Shown here piece after piece: positions 7,679 through 16,188 of a DNA stretch of 64,000 nt. This stretch comes from Gordonibacter urolithinfaciens (GTDB lineage Bacteria; Actinomycetota; Coriobacteriia; Coriobacteriales; Eggerthellaceae). Numbering within the stretch: the first letter of the stretch is position 1; every line of letters begins with the position of its first letter. Below the pieces are notes generated by a model that did not search any database, was not told where the DNA came from, and saw nothing but the letters and a program-made list of their open reading frames with translations. A program made the translations under genes and the position numbers. Location of the stretch: the NCBI RefSeq assembly GCF_900199375.1, contig NZ_LT900217.1:1364001-1428000 (forward strand), written 5' to 3'.

Positions 7679-7721
7679 TTAGCACTCGTTGCTTGACAGT
7701 GCTAATGCAACGTTTTATAAC
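7679..7721 (+). promoter_or_regulatory. CIRCE operator overlapping a sigma-A promoter of hsp20
   Basis: TTAGCACTC-N9-CAGTGCTAA (7679-7705) differs from the CIRCE consensus (TTAGCACTC-N9-GAGTGCTAA) at one base. CIRCE is the binding site of the heat-shock repressor HrcA. The same segment contains a -35 box TTGACA (7693-7698), a 17-base spacer and a -10 box TATAAC (7716-7721), so HrcA would cover the -35 element. The start would lie near 7728, giving a leader of about 125 bases before the Hsp20 ATG. Confidence 0.93.
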
Positions 7722-7851
7722 AGTCTCGTACAGAGAAAACCGCACAGATAGAGGCTTAGGTTTTCTCATTCGACCCGACATCCGACCGACAAGCCGGATG
7801 CGCCGCCGAAGGGAGCCCGAGCCTCGCACGACACGTAGGAGAGTGATTAGT

Positions 7852-8316
7852 ATGGCCATGATGGTACCCATGCGGAGGAACCGCAACCTGCTGAGCGAGC
7901 TGATGACCGACCCGTTCGACGCGTTCTTCAACGCGGCCTCGGCCCCGATGCAGGCGATGCAGAAGATGTCGCCCACGCTCATGCGCACCGACATCAAGGA
8001 GACGGACGGCGGCTACGAGCTGACCATCGACCTGCCGGGCTTCAAGAAGGATGACGTGCAGGCCGAACTCAAGGATGGCTACCTTACCATCAACGCGCAG
8101 ACGCAGAGCGAGTCCGAGGACAAGGACGAGGAAGGCACCTACGTGCGCAAGGAGCGCTTCAGCGGCAAGTGCAGCCGCACGTTCTACGTGGGCGACGACG
8201 TGGAGGAAGACGACATCAAGGCGAAGTTCGAGGACGGCGTGCTGAAGATCGCCGTGCCGAAGAAGCAGGAGCAGCCGAAGCTCGAGGAGAAGAAGACCAT
8301 CGCCATCGAGGGCTAG
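7852..8316 (+). CDS. Hsp20/alpha-crystallin small heat-shock protein
   Basis: This 154-residue small heat-shock protein is an ATP-independent holdase that binds unfolding proteins. The alpha-crystallin domain spans about residues 40-140, from the strand YELTIDLPGFKKDDV to the conserved GVLKIAVPK (the GVL motif). The N-terminal arm starts MAMMVPMRRNRNLLSELM, as is common in the IbpA/Hsp18 group. ATG 7852 is preceded by TAGGAGA. An upstream extension in the same frame crosses the promoter and is rejected. Expression should be heat-induced through HrcA/CIRCE. It is followed by a strong hairpin. Confidence 0.93.
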   Translation: MAMMVPMRRNRNLLSELMTDPFDAFFNAASAPMQAMQKMSPTLMRTDIKETDGGYELTIDLPGFKKDDVQAELKDGYLTINAQTQSESEDKDEEGTYVRKERFSGKCSRTFYVGDDVEEDDIKAKFEDGVLKIAVPKKQEQPKLEEKKTIAIEG

Positions 8317-8345
8317 TTCTGCGAGGTACACGGCCAGTGCGCAAC

Positions 8346-8371
8346 GGAAGGCGACCGCAAGGTCGCCTTCC
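8346..8371. terminator. 11-bp terminator hairpin after hsp20
   Basis: GGAAGGCGACC (8346-8356) pairs perfectly with GGTCGCCTTCC (8361-8371) across a GCAA tetraloop, 30 bases after the hsp20 stop. The tail TGCTATG is not T-rich. Confidence 0.7.
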
Positions 8372-8418
8372 TGCTATGATGGGACGCAAGCCATTCGCAG
8401 CACTATCGAGGAGGAACC

Positions 8419-9168
8419 ATGGACGACGAGACGCGGCGCGGGATCGAGGCGTTCCGGCGCTGGGTGGACGAGACGAAGCCGGGACGCATGGTGTTCTTCG
8501 GCGGGGCGGGCGTGTCCACCGAGAGCGGCATCCCCGACTTCCGCAGCCCTGACGGGCTGTACGCGCAGAAGTACCCCCATCCGCCCGAGCAGATGATCTC
8601 GCGCAGCTTCTTCGACGCGCATCCGGCGGAGTTCTTCGCCTTCTACAGCGACCGCATGCTCGCGCTGGACGCCCAGCCGAACCGCGCGCACCGGAAGCTG
8701 GCGGAGCTGGAGCAGGCGGGCACCTTGTCCGCCGTGGTCACGCAGAACATCGACGGCCTGCACCAGAAGGCCGGCAGCAAGCGCGTGCTGGAGCTGCACG
8801 GCAGCGTGCTGCGGAACTTCTGCATGGATTGCGGTGCGGCATACCCGGTGGACGAGCTGCTGCGCCTGCGCGACGAGGCCGCCGACGGCGTGCCGCGCTG
8901 CCCCGCGTGCGGCGGCATCGTGAAGCCCGACGTCGTGCTGTACGAGGAAGCGCTCGACGAGCGCACGCTCCAGGCATCCGTCGACGCCATCGCCCGTGCC
9001 GACCTCCTGGTGGTGGCAGGCACGTCGCTCGCCGTGTACCCAGCCGCGGGCCTCATCGACTTCTTCCAAGGCGACCACCTGGTCATCGTGAACCGCACCC
9101 CCACCCCGCGCGACCGCCAGGCCGACCTCTGCCTAGCCGCGAACGTGGGCGACGTGTTCGACTTCTAG
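8419..9168 (+). CDS. Sir2-family NAD-dependent protein deacylase (sirtuin)
   Basis: This is a bacterial sirtuin of 249 residues, which removes acyl groups from lysines with NAD+ as co-substrate. The Rossmann loop GGAGVSTESGIPDFRS is near residue 30, followed by TQNIDGLHQKAGS and the catalytic histidine in LELHGSV. The zinc ribbon uses Cys-x2-Cys pairs (CMDC and CPAC). The NAD-binding VVAGTSLAVYPAAGL lies near the C-terminus. An AGGAGG ribosome-binding site precedes the ATG. It stands alone between hsp20 and the Nudix gene, with a parS site 50 bases after its stop. Confidence 0.93.
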   Translation: MDDETRRGIEAFRRWVDETKPGRMVFFGGAGVSTESGIPDFRSPDGLYAQKYPHPPEQMISRSFFDAHPAEFFAFYSDRMLALDAQPNRAHRKLAELEQAGTLSAVVTQNIDGLHQKAGSKRVLELHGSVLRNFCMDCGAAYPVDELLRLRDEAADGVPRCPACGGIVKPDVVLYEEALDERTLQASVDAIARADLLVVAGTSLAVYPAAGLIDFFQGDHLVIVNRTPTPRDRQADLCLAANVGDVFDF

Positions 9169-9217
9169 CCGCAACCGCGACCCGTCGTCCCGCGCTCCGG
9201 CGAGCAACGCGAACGAA

Positions 9218-9233
9218 TGTTTCACGTGAAACA
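9218..9233. promoter_or_regulatory. parS centromere site (ParB binding)
   Basis: TGTTTCACGTGAAACA is a perfect 16-bp palindrome identical to a canonical bacterial parS site, the element bound by ParB/Spo0J to load SMC and segregate origins. The palindrome extends by one base pair on each side (9217-9234). It is intergenic, between the sirtuin and Nudix genes. A second identical 16-mer lies at 45829. Confidence 0.92.
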
Positions 9234-9296
9234 TCGGCGCCTGCTCCCGGAAACGTAGAGGGACGGTACGTCAAGCTACCGAGAAGGAGCAACCCT

Positions 9297-10004
9297 ATGC
9301 CCGAGACCACCCGCAATGCCCCTGCCGCCCCCACTATCGACGGCACCACCAGCGCAGCCGCCAGCGCCACAAATGCCCCCACCGCCAGCGCCGCTTCGCC
9401 CACGCCCACGTTCGCCGGCCTGCGCCAAGTATCCGACGGCTGGATAAAGAAGTACGTGCTGACGTACACGATGCCCGACGGCTCGACCTATGAGTACGAG
9501 AGCGCCTCGCGCAAGGGGCCGGAGGCGTACCGCGCCGAGCTGGAGGCGCACGCGCGCGGCGAGAGCGCGGCATCCGACGCCGTGTGCATCGTGCCGCAGA
9601 CACCCGACGGCCGGCTGCTGCTCATCCGCGAGTTCCGCTATCCGTTGAACAGCTGGTGCATCGCATTCCCCGCCGGGCTCGTGGACCCGGGCGAGGACCT
9701 GGCGGCAGCCGTGGACCGCGAGCTGCGCGAGGAGACGGGCTACGCGCTGCGCGCCGACTTGGGCGCCGCGGCGCTCGACCCCCTGCCGCAGGCGGGCTTC
9801 TCGTCCACCGGCCTCACCGACGAGACGGTGCAGGTGGTGTTCGCACAGGTGGAGCGCGTGGCCGACGCGCAACCCGAGCCGGCCGAGCTCATCGAGCCGT
9901 TCCTGCTGCCCATCGCCGACATCCCGCGCTTCCTCGCCGAGAACGACACGCCCATCGGCACCCGCGCGCAGCTCGTGCTCGAGGCGTTCGCACGCCGCCG
10001 CTAG
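9297..10004 (+). CDS. Nudix hydrolase, ADP-ribose pyrophosphatase-like
   Basis: This 235-residue protein has an intact Nudix box: Gly in AGLVDPGED, then the REL-REETGY core at about residues 145-158. It hydrolyses nucleoside diphosphate derivatives, and the layout (LLLIREFRYPLNSW just before the box) is like ADP-ribose pyrophosphatases. The first 40 residues are a low-complexity Ala/Thr/Pro extension not needed for the fold, so the start is chosen on the GAGAAGGAGC ribosome-binding site before ATG 9297. Pairing with a sirtuin, which makes O-acetyl-ADP-ribose, is suggestive but not proof of a shared pathway. Confidence 0.88.
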   Translation: MPETTRNAPAAPTIDGTTSAAASATNAPTASAASPTPTFAGLRQVSDGWIKKYVLTYTMPDGSTYEYESASRKGPEAYRAELEAHARGESAASDAVCIVPQTPDGRLLLIREFRYPLNSWCIAFPAGLVDPGEDLAAAVDRELREETGYALRADLGAAALDPLPQAGFSSTGLTDETVQVVFAQVERVADAQPEPAELIEPFLLPIADIPRFLAENDTPIGTRAQLVLEAFARRR

Positions 10005-10049
10005 GGGCGCGCGAGCAGCTGGGGCGAAGTAGCGAGCGACGCCCGCCCG

Positions 10050-12203
10050 CTACTTCGCCCTCACGCGGGCATGGATGCCGCCGCGCAGGTTCGGAACGCC
10101 CTGGGCGGGATCGAGGTTCCAATCCGCATCGGGGAACAGCATGCCGTCGTTGTGGAGGCAGGCGCCGCTCAAGCCGGCCGCGACGCCCGGGGCCGTCTCG
10201 GGCTTCCACCAGCCGTGCGGCACGCGCAGCGTGCCCTCAGGCTGCGCCTCATCCAGGTGGGACAACAGCTCCACCTGCCCGTACGCCGTCTCCACCACGC
10301 ACCAGGCGCCCTCGCCTATGCCCTCGGCCGCCGCATCGGCCGGGTTGATGAAGAACCGCGGTTCCGGCTCCTGCGCGCGCAGCTCGGGCATCTGGTGCAG
10401 GTTCGTGTTGTACGACTTCCGCTCGCGGAAGCCCGCGAACGCCACGTAAGGGTACGCTCCCTCCGGCGCGGCCTCGCAGCCGGGATCGGACGGCTCCTCG
10501 TAGGAGGGCAGCGGGTCGAAGCCCAGCTCGACCAGCACGGAGCTGGCCAGCTCCACCTTGCCCGAAGGCGTGACGAACCGTCCCGGCGCAGCCAGCTCGC
10601 GCAGGAGGGGCTCCGGCGCCCGCGCGCACGCGTCCTCCCACGTGAGGCCGAGCGGCGCCAGCCGCCAATCGTACAGCTCGTGCTCGTTCGCCCAAGGGAA
10701 CCGTTCCGCAAAGCCCAGGCGGTCGGCCAGGCCCTTCACCACGTAGTACCAGCTCTTGCACTGGCCCGCCGGCCTGCGGAACGCCTGCCCCGCCGAGAAG
10801 ACCGGCCCCACGTCGAACGGCGACCCCAACACGTCGCGCTCGGCCCACATATCGCCCGGCAGCACGTAGTCGGCCAGCTGCGCCGTGGGCGTGAGCCAAT
10901 GCTCGAAGGCCACCACGAGGTCCTGGTTCATGAGCGCGTCGACGATGCCCTGCTGGTTCGCATAGCTCATCACCGTGTTGTTCGCCACGGAGAAGAAGGC
11001 CTTCACGGGGTAGGGCCCCTCGCCGCGCATGGCGGCGAACAGCGATGCCGGATCGCAGGCGCACGACTCGGCCAGCAGGTCGGGCTCGTAGGGTACGCCT
11101 TCGCGCTCGTTGGCCTGGCGGTAGAGGTCCGAGGCCGCGAACGTGAGCAGCGGATGGGTGCCGCGCCCCAGCTGGAGGGCGCGCTTCTCGGTTGGCAGCA
11201 GCTCGAACGCGGCCAGCTCGGCGTTGCCCACGCCCCCGAGCGCCGGCCCGCACACCGCCTCGCTCTTGTTCACGAAGCCGCAGAGGGCGCGCAGGATGCA
11301 CTGCGCCTGCAATAGCGACGTGGAGTTGCGCTGCATGTCGCCCACCACGCCCCAGGGGATGATGGCCGCCTGCGCCCGCGCGTACACGCGCGCCGTCTCG
11401 CGCACGAGCTCGGCGTCGATGCCGCAGAGGGCGGCCACGCGCTCGGGAGGGTACTCCGCCGCCCGCGCGGCCAGCTCGTCGAAGCCCGTGCACGAGCCCT
11501 CCACGAAGGCGCGGTCGTAGAGCCCCTCCCCGATGACGACGTTGATCCACCCGAGCGCGAGCGCCGCATCGGTGCCGTAGCGGATGCGCAGGTGGTAGTG
11601 CGCGCGCTTCGCCGTGGCCGTCTCGCGCGGGTCGACCTCGATGAGCACCGCCCCGCGCTCGAGCGCTGCGTTCAGAGCCAGGTACTCGCCGGGCCAGCGC
11701 TCGCGGTCGCGGTCCTGCCCGAAGTAGACGATGCAGTCGGCCCGTCCCCAGTCCGCCCCGGCGAACCAGCCGTACACCGCCCGGTGCACCTGGGCGGTGT
11801 TGCCCATGCACAGCGCCACCGGCGCCGTGTAGTTGGGTGTGCCCAGGCAGTTCATCAGGCGGCGGGTGATGCCGCCGAAGCCTACGTTGAGCGGCATCTC
11901 GGCGAACGCCACAGCCTCCGGGCCGTAAGCGTCCGCCACCGCCTGCAGCCGCGCGGCTATCTCGTCGAGCGCCTGGCCCCAGGACACCTCCTGCCACTGC
12001 GGCTCGCCGCGTTCGCCCACGTTCTTCAGCGGCACGGTCACGCGGTCGGGATGCAGGCGGTACGCATCCACCATGCCCGCCTTCGGGCAGATGGCCGGGA
12101 ATGCCGGATCGGCCGGCAGCACGCTCAGCCGATCCCCGTCGACCTCGGCCTTGACCCGACAGCCCCCGTCGCAGAACACGCAGGTCGTGTACTTCGTCTC
12201 CAT
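10050..12203 (-). CDS. Cytoplasmic molybdopterin oxidoreductase (DMSO reductase family)
   Basis: This 717-residue molybdenum enzyme lacks a Tat signal, so it should act in the cytoplasm. The N-terminal [4Fe-4S] motif is visible: CVFCDGGC (Cys8, 11, 15) with a fourth Cys at 39 in AICPKAG. Cys132 (ALCMGNT) lies where the metal ligand is expected, which is inference. The C-terminal cofactor-binding domain carries YNTNLHQMPELR and the PHGWW end block. No iron-sulfur or membrane partner is adjacent, so the electron partner is unknown. Start 12203 is set by GAGGGAGA. Its 3' neighbour is convergent. Confidence 0.85.
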   Translation of the reverse strand: METKYTTCVFCDGGCRVKAEVDGDRLSVLPADPAFPAICPKAGMVDAYRLHPDRVTVPLKNVGERGEPQWQEVSWGQALDEIAARLQAVADAYGPEAVAFAEMPLNVGFGGITRRLMNCLGTPNYTAPVALCMGNTAQVHRAVYGWFAGADWGRADCIVYFGQDRDRERWPGEYLALNAALERGAVLIEVDPRETATAKRAHYHLRIRYGTDAALALGWINVVIGEGLYDRAFVEGSCTGFDELAARAAEYPPERVAALCGIDAELVRETARVYARAQAAIIPWGVVGDMQRNSTSLLQAQCILRALCGFVNKSEAVCGPALGGVGNAELAAFELLPTEKRALQLGRGTHPLLTFAASDLYRQANEREGVPYEPDLLAESCACDPASLFAAMRGEGPYPVKAFFSVANNTVMSYANQQGIVDALMNQDLVVAFEHWLTPTAQLADYVLPGDMWAERDVLGSPFDVGPVFSAGQAFRRPAGQCKSWYYVVKGLADRLGFAERFPWANEHELYDWRLAPLGLTWEDACARAPEPLLRELAAPGRFVTPSGKVELASSVLVELGFDPLPSYEEPSDPGCEAAPEGAYPYVAFAGFRERKSYNTNLHQMPELRAQEPEPRFFINPADAAAEGIGEGAWCVVETAYGQVELLSHLDEAQPEGTLRVPHGWWKPETAPGVAAGLSGACLHNDGMLFPDADWNLDPAQGVPNLRGGIHARVRAK

Positions 12204-12302
12204 AGCTCTCCCTCGCACGTCGTCCCCCGGCACGCTATCCCCCGTCTAGGCAGAATATACGCGCGCAACGCCGCAGGCGCAAGGGCGCGCCACGGTGCGC
12301 TG

Positions 12303-12860
12303 CTAGCGGTTGATCACCTGTATCTGGAGGCCTTCCATGACGTCGAGGGCCTTCTCGTGAAGGTCGGGGTCGAACGAGGCCGTGCAGGCGGCGTCCACGA
12401 TGACGGGCACCTCGGGGCAGGCGGTCTTTGCCAGCACGGCGTTCGAGATGATGCAGATGTTGGACACCAGGCCCACGATCTCTATGCTCGCGAACGGCAG
12501 CTTGCCCACCGCGTCGGCAGCACGCTGCGACTGGCGGCAGCGCTCGAAGAACGCGGCCGAGCCGAACGCCGGCTTGCAGAACACGGTGTCGGAGTCGCGC
12601 AGACAGTCCGCCACCTGGCCGTACAGGTCGTGGCCGGGCGTGCCCTCCACGCAGTGCGCCACGGGGAGGTTCTTCCCCTCCTGCGTGTCAAGGTAGTCGC
12701 GCCGGTGCGTGTCGAAGGTGAACGCCACCTCGTCGCCCGCCTCGCGGTACGCGGCGATCTTGTCGGCGATGGGCTTCTCCAGCTTCTCGGCACCGGGAAA
12801 ACCCAAGGCCCCGTCCACAAAGTCGTTCTGGTAGTCCACCACCATGAGCAAACGTTTCAT
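12303..12860 (-). CDS. Isochorismatase-like cysteine hydrolase (nicotinamidase-type)
   Basis: This 185-residue protein has the cysteine hydrolase triad: Asp in MVVDYQNDFVDGAL, Lys in VFCKPAFGS and Cys in GLVSNICIISNAV. The N-terminal block is close to nicotinamidase PncA, which releases ammonia from nicotinamide in NAD salvage. The metal-binding histidines are less clear (FDTHRRDYL carries one), so another amide substrate is possible. Start 12860 is supported by GGGGAGG. The next gene upstream on the strand is more than 60 bases away. Confidence 0.8.
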   Translation of the reverse strand: MKRLLMVVDYQNDFVDGALGFPGAEKLEKPIADKIAAYREAGDEVAFTFDTHRRDYLDTQEGKNLPVAHCVEGTPGHDLYGQVADCLRDSDTVFCKPAFGSAAFFERCRQSQRAADAVGKLPFASIEIVGLVSNICIISNAVLAKTACPEVPVIVDAACTASFDPDLHEKALDVMEGLQIQVINR

Positions 12861-12925
12861 GATCCTGTTCCTCCCCTTCATCTGGCCGTCATTATCGGCC
12901 TGGAGCGGCGCACGGTACCCGCCGT

Positions 12926-14296
12926 TCAGCCGACCGGCGCGACCGGCTCCGTCAAAGGCCCCGCCTCATGGCGCGCCAGCTGGTCCAAAAGCCAGCGGTA
13001 TTCCTGCTGCACGCGCTCGTACAACGCCGCGACGGGAAGGCATGCGCGCTGCACCACGGCCATGACCTCGTCGTAATCGCGCACCATCACCGCCACGCAC
13101 GAACCGTCGATCAACCCGCGATCGCGTTGGTCGGCCAGCACCTCCAGCACCCGCTCTTTCGGGAACGCCTCCTTGTAGCTGCGGGTGCCCACCAGCGCGC
13201 TCACGATGTCGGCCACTGCGATGATGCGGTCCGCCATCTTCAGGTCGACAGCCGCGAGGCCGCGCGGATAGCCCGAGCCGTCGAGCTTCTCGTGATGTCG
13301 GGCCGCCGCGGCGGCTATGTCGTTGGGCACGCAACCGGCCAGGATCGACTTGGTCAAGGTCACATGCGTGCGCATGACGGCCATCTCGCGGGCATCGAGG
13401 CGCCCCGGCTTCTCCAAAATGCCGAGCGGGATGCCGATCTTGCCCACGTCATGCAGCAGCGCGGCGCAGTACACACGGCCCCTCTCGGCTTCGTCGGCCA
13501 TCAGGCGGCGGGCTATCTCGTAGGCCGTCCAGGCCGTGGTCACCGTATGGGTGACGGTGTGGCGGCTGCGAAAGTCGATGACATGCACGAGCATGTCGAG
13601 GAAGGCCGCAGCGGCATCGGGATCGGCCGCAGCCGACACCTTGCGCAGCGCATCCCCCGCATCGAAACCACCGCGCAGCTGCCCGAGCAGGCCTGCGCGC
13701 CGCTCCGCTTCCTGGAACAGGGCCGTCGCCTCGAACGAGAACTGGCCCGCAGGAGCGCTCCCCAGCGCATGCGCCACCTCCTCGGTGCTTGCCCGGGGGC
13801 GCTCCAGCAACAGCATGTCCACGCGGTCGGCCACCTGCAGCACCTGCGCGAGGAAACGCACCGCCGGATCTTGGTCGGTGAACAGGCGATCGGGCATATG
13901 GTGGTAGAGCACGACCTCGGCATAGCCGGCCAACGGCGAGAGCTCCTTGAAGAAAAGGTAGCCGTAGAACGAATGCTCCCACACGTCGCATGACTCGAAC
14001 TCCACGAGCCGGTCGATCTCCTCGGTGCGATAGGCGCCGATGTCGTGCATGAGCGCCATGAGGCACGCGTCGCGGCGCCTTGCCGGCTCCCACCCCGCCG
14101 CCTCGAGCATGGCGTCCATGATCGCGCCCACCCGCAGGCCGTGATCCACCAACCGGGAATCCACGCAGTTGAGCGCCCGCTGGATCATCACGGTCGCGCC
14201 GGCTGCACCCAGGTAGTCGGACAACCGGACAGGATGGTCGAGGTGCGGGGGCACAAGGGCCACGAGGCCCTCGGCGTCATGGGCGGCCGACGACAT
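12926..14296 (-). CDS. HD-GYP domain protein, probable c-di-GMP phosphodiesterase
   Basis: This 456-residue protein has two HD-type modules. The first is short (CLMALMHDIGAYRTEEID, about residues 80-97). The second is a full HD-GYP domain: HTVTHT, YCAALLHDVGKIGIPLGIL, MRTHVTLTKSIL and HHEKLDGSGYPRGL with the GYP signature. HD-GYP enzymes cleave cyclic di-GMP to GMP with a metal centre. No membrane or receiver domain is present. The ATG lies one base after the stop of the upstream FMN reductase gene and has no obvious ribosome-binding site, so coupling is likely. Another c-di-GMP-type protein is encoded at 51438. Confidence 0.87.
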   Translation of the reverse strand: MSSAAHDAEGLVALVPPHLDHPVRLSDYLGAAGATVMIQRALNCVDSRLVDHGLRVGAIMDAMLEAAGWEPARRRDACLMALMHDIGAYRTEEIDRLVEFESCDVWEHSFYGYLFFKELSPLAGYAEVVLYHHMPDRLFTDQDPAVRFLAQVLQVADRVDMLLLERPRASTEEVAHALGSAPAGQFSFEATALFQEAERRAGLLGQLRGGFDAGDALRKVSAAADPDAAAAFLDMLVHVIDFRSRHTVTHTVTTAWTAYEIARRLMADEAERGRVYCAALLHDVGKIGIPLGILEKPGRLDAREMAVMRTHVTLTKSILAGCVPNDIAAAAARHHEKLDGSGYPRGLAAVDLKMADRIIAVADIVSALVGTRSYKEAFPKERVLEVLADQRDRGLIDGSCVAVMVRDYDEVMAVVQRACLPVAALYERVQQEYRWLLDQLARHEAGPLTEPVAPVG

Positions 14297-14297
14297 G

Positions 14298-14858
14298 CTA
14301 GTCGAGCGCGGCTATCTGGGCTCGGGCCTTGTCCATCTGGGCCTCCACATCGATACCCACGATATCCAGCCCCTCGGCGGCCACGAACCGCGTCTCGGGA
14401 ATGCCGAACATCTTGGCGATGCCGCAGAAGTACTCGTAGCCGAAGTTCGCACCCTCCACGAACCCGCCGCACGACGCGATATAGGTGAGGCGGTCCGCCT
14501 TGCAGATGCCCTCGCACCGCGCGTCCTCGGTGTAGTGGAACGCGATGTCGCACACGCTCACATGCTCCATATACACCTTGAGCGCCGCCGGGAATGACAG
14601 GTCCCAGTACGGCGCGCCGATGACGACCTCATCGGCCTCGGCGAACTGGTGCGACAGGTCGAAGATGGGATCGTCCCATGCCTTCGCCTTCTGCTTCTCG
14701 GTGCGGTAGGCCACCATCTGGGCGTCGAACGGCTTGAGGCCGAGCGTGGCCAAGTCGACTTCGACGACCTCTTCTTTGCCCTGCAGGTATTCACGGCACA
14801 GTGCGAGCGTGCGCGAGTCCTCTCCGCGCATGCAGGCGTTCACGAACAGCGTAGTCAT
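14298..14858 (-). CDS. Flavodoxin-fold NAD(P)H reductase (azoreductase/quinone reductase-like)
   Basis: This 186-residue protein has a flavodoxin-like fold of the NAD(P)H:quinone oxidoreductase / FMN azoreductase type. The N-terminal phosphate loop is LFVNACMRGEDSRTLAL. GAPYWDLSFPAALKVYMEHV is the conserved flavin and dimer segment of that family, and ASCGGF is a third flavin contact. It likely reduces quinones, azo compounds or nitro compounds two electrons at a time. GAAGGAGC precedes the ATG. It is in tandem with the HD-GYP gene, a pairing with no obvious logic. Confidence 0.8.
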   Translation of the reverse strand: MTTLFVNACMRGEDSRTLALCREYLQGKEEVVEVDLATLGLKPFDAQMVAYRTEKQKAKAWDDPIFDLSHQFAEADEVVIGAPYWDLSFPAALKVYMEHVSVCDIAFHYTEDARCEGICKADRLTYIASCGGFVEGANFGYEYFCGIAKMFGIPETRFVAAEGLDIVGIDVEAQMDKARAQIAALD

Positions 14859-14914
14859 GAAAGCTCCTTCGGTATATCATCGTGCGCCTCCGAGGGCGCC
14901 CATCCTATAATAGC

Positions 14915-14942
14915 GCACCCGCGCCGGGAGCGGCGCGGGTGC
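14915..14942. terminator. 12-bp GC hairpin terminator
   Basis: GCACCCGCGCCG (14915-14926) pairs perfectly with CGGCGCGGGTGC (14931-14942) over a 4-base loop. It lies 36 bases after the NlpC/P60 gene stop on the minus strand. The AT-rich CTATTATAGG that follows may also be the -10 region of the FMN reductase gene. Confidence 0.7.
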
Positions 14943-14978
14943 GGGCGATGCGAAAAGCGAACCGGACCGAGCGGCGGC

Positions 14979-16049
14979 CTAAAACCGCAGCGCGTGGGTG
15001 AAGCCGGCCCAGCCAAGGCCGTCGGTATCGCGCACGCGGGCGCCGAACGTGGGGGCATGCACGTAGTGGGTGCCGCCCGCATTGCAGGCGATGCCCACGT
15101 GGCCGTTGCAGCCGTCGCCGTAGCCCACCCACAGTACGTCGCCGGGCTGCGCCTGGGAAACGGGAAGGCGAGCCTTCGCCGCGTTGTACAGCGCCTCGGT
15201 CTGGTGCGGAAGCGACATGCCCACCTGCAAATACGCCCAACGAACCAGGCCCGAGCAGTCGAACGCATCCGGCCCGGCCGCACCCCATACGTAGGGGCAG
15301 CCGATGCGCGAGAGCGCGTAGTCCACCACGGAGCCCTGGGATGGCACGGGCGATGTCGTGCCCGAGTAGCCGTACGAACGCGAGCGCGCCGCGGCTATCT
15401 CGGCCTGGCGTGCCGCTTCCTGCTCCTGCGCAAGCAGCGACTGGGCCTCGGCGTCCAGCTGGGCGAGCAGCGCCTGCAGTTCCGCCACCGAGCGCTCGGC
15501 GTCCTCCTTGATGCGCTGGGCCTCGGCAGCCGCCTCGGCCGCGATCTGCTCCTGGCGCTCGAGCTCTGCCTTGGCGGCCTCGACCTCGGCGCGCAGGTCC
15601 TTCGTCTGCTGCACGAGGCTGGCGTCGTTGTCGTTCAGCTTCTCCAGCAGATCCCAATTCTGGGCGAACTCCTCGAACGTGGCGGCGCCCATGATGAAGT
15701 CGAGCACCGAGGACTGCCCGGTGCGGTACATGCTGCGGGCCCGGGAGCCCAGCTTCTCCTGCAATCCGGCGATCTGCGCGGTCGCCTCGTCGATGCGCGC
15801 CTGGGCATCGGCAACGGCCTGCTGGGCAGCCGCGTGCTCGTCGAGCGCCTTGTAGTACTGCTCCGTGACCACGTCCAGCTGCGCCTGCATGTCCACGATG
15901 CGCGCGCGGACGGCGTCGGCCTCCGCCAGCTTGTCGGCGGCGGTGGGCTCGGCGAACGCCAGAGCCGGCTTCAAAAGCACGGCCGCGCCCAGTGCGGCAG
16001 CGCCTGTCAAAAACGTGCGGCGGTCAAGGCCGCGCGTGGATTCGCTCAT
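14979..16049 (-). CDS. Tat-exported coiled-coil NlpC/P60 peptidoglycan hydrolase
   Basis: This 356-residue protein starts with a Tat signal (DRRTFLTGAAALG) ending near AFAEP. A long coiled coil (about residues 38-225) resembles the PcsB/RipA N-terminal regulator domain. It ends in an NlpC/P60 endopeptidase domain with catalytic Cys in DAFDCSGLVRW, His in NGHVGIA and a third polar position in YVHAP. Such enzymes cut D-Glu to diaminopimelate bonds in peptidoglycan during division or wall turnover. The coiled coil usually holds the enzyme inactive until it is recruited. GAGGGAGG precedes the ATG. Confidence 0.9.
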   Translation of the reverse strand: MSESTRGLDRRTFLTGAAALGAAVLLKPALAFAEPTAADKLAEADAVRARIVDMQAQLDVVTEQYYKALDEHAAAQQAVADAQARIDEATAQIAGLQEKLGSRARSMYRTGQSSVLDFIMGAATFEEFAQNWDLLEKLNDNDASLVQQTKDLRAEVEAAKAELERQEQIAAEAAAEAQRIKEDAERSVAELQALLAQLDAEAQSLLAQEQEAARQAEIAAARSRSYGYSGTTSPVPSQGSVVDYALSRIGCPYVWGAAGPDAFDCSGLVRWAYLQVGMSLPHQTEALYNAAKARLPVSQAQPGDVLWVGYGDGCNGHVGIACNAGGTHYVHAPTFGARVRDTDGLGWAGFTHALRF

Positions 16050-16188
16050 TCGTCAAACCTCCCTCGCGATCCGGGATACGCCGCCTCGCTCGGTATAATA
16101 CGAGGTCAAAGCATATAAATGCCAGGCGTTCCACAGTCAACGCGTCGGTGATGACTATAACACGCCCCGGCAACGCGCGCGCCAATCT

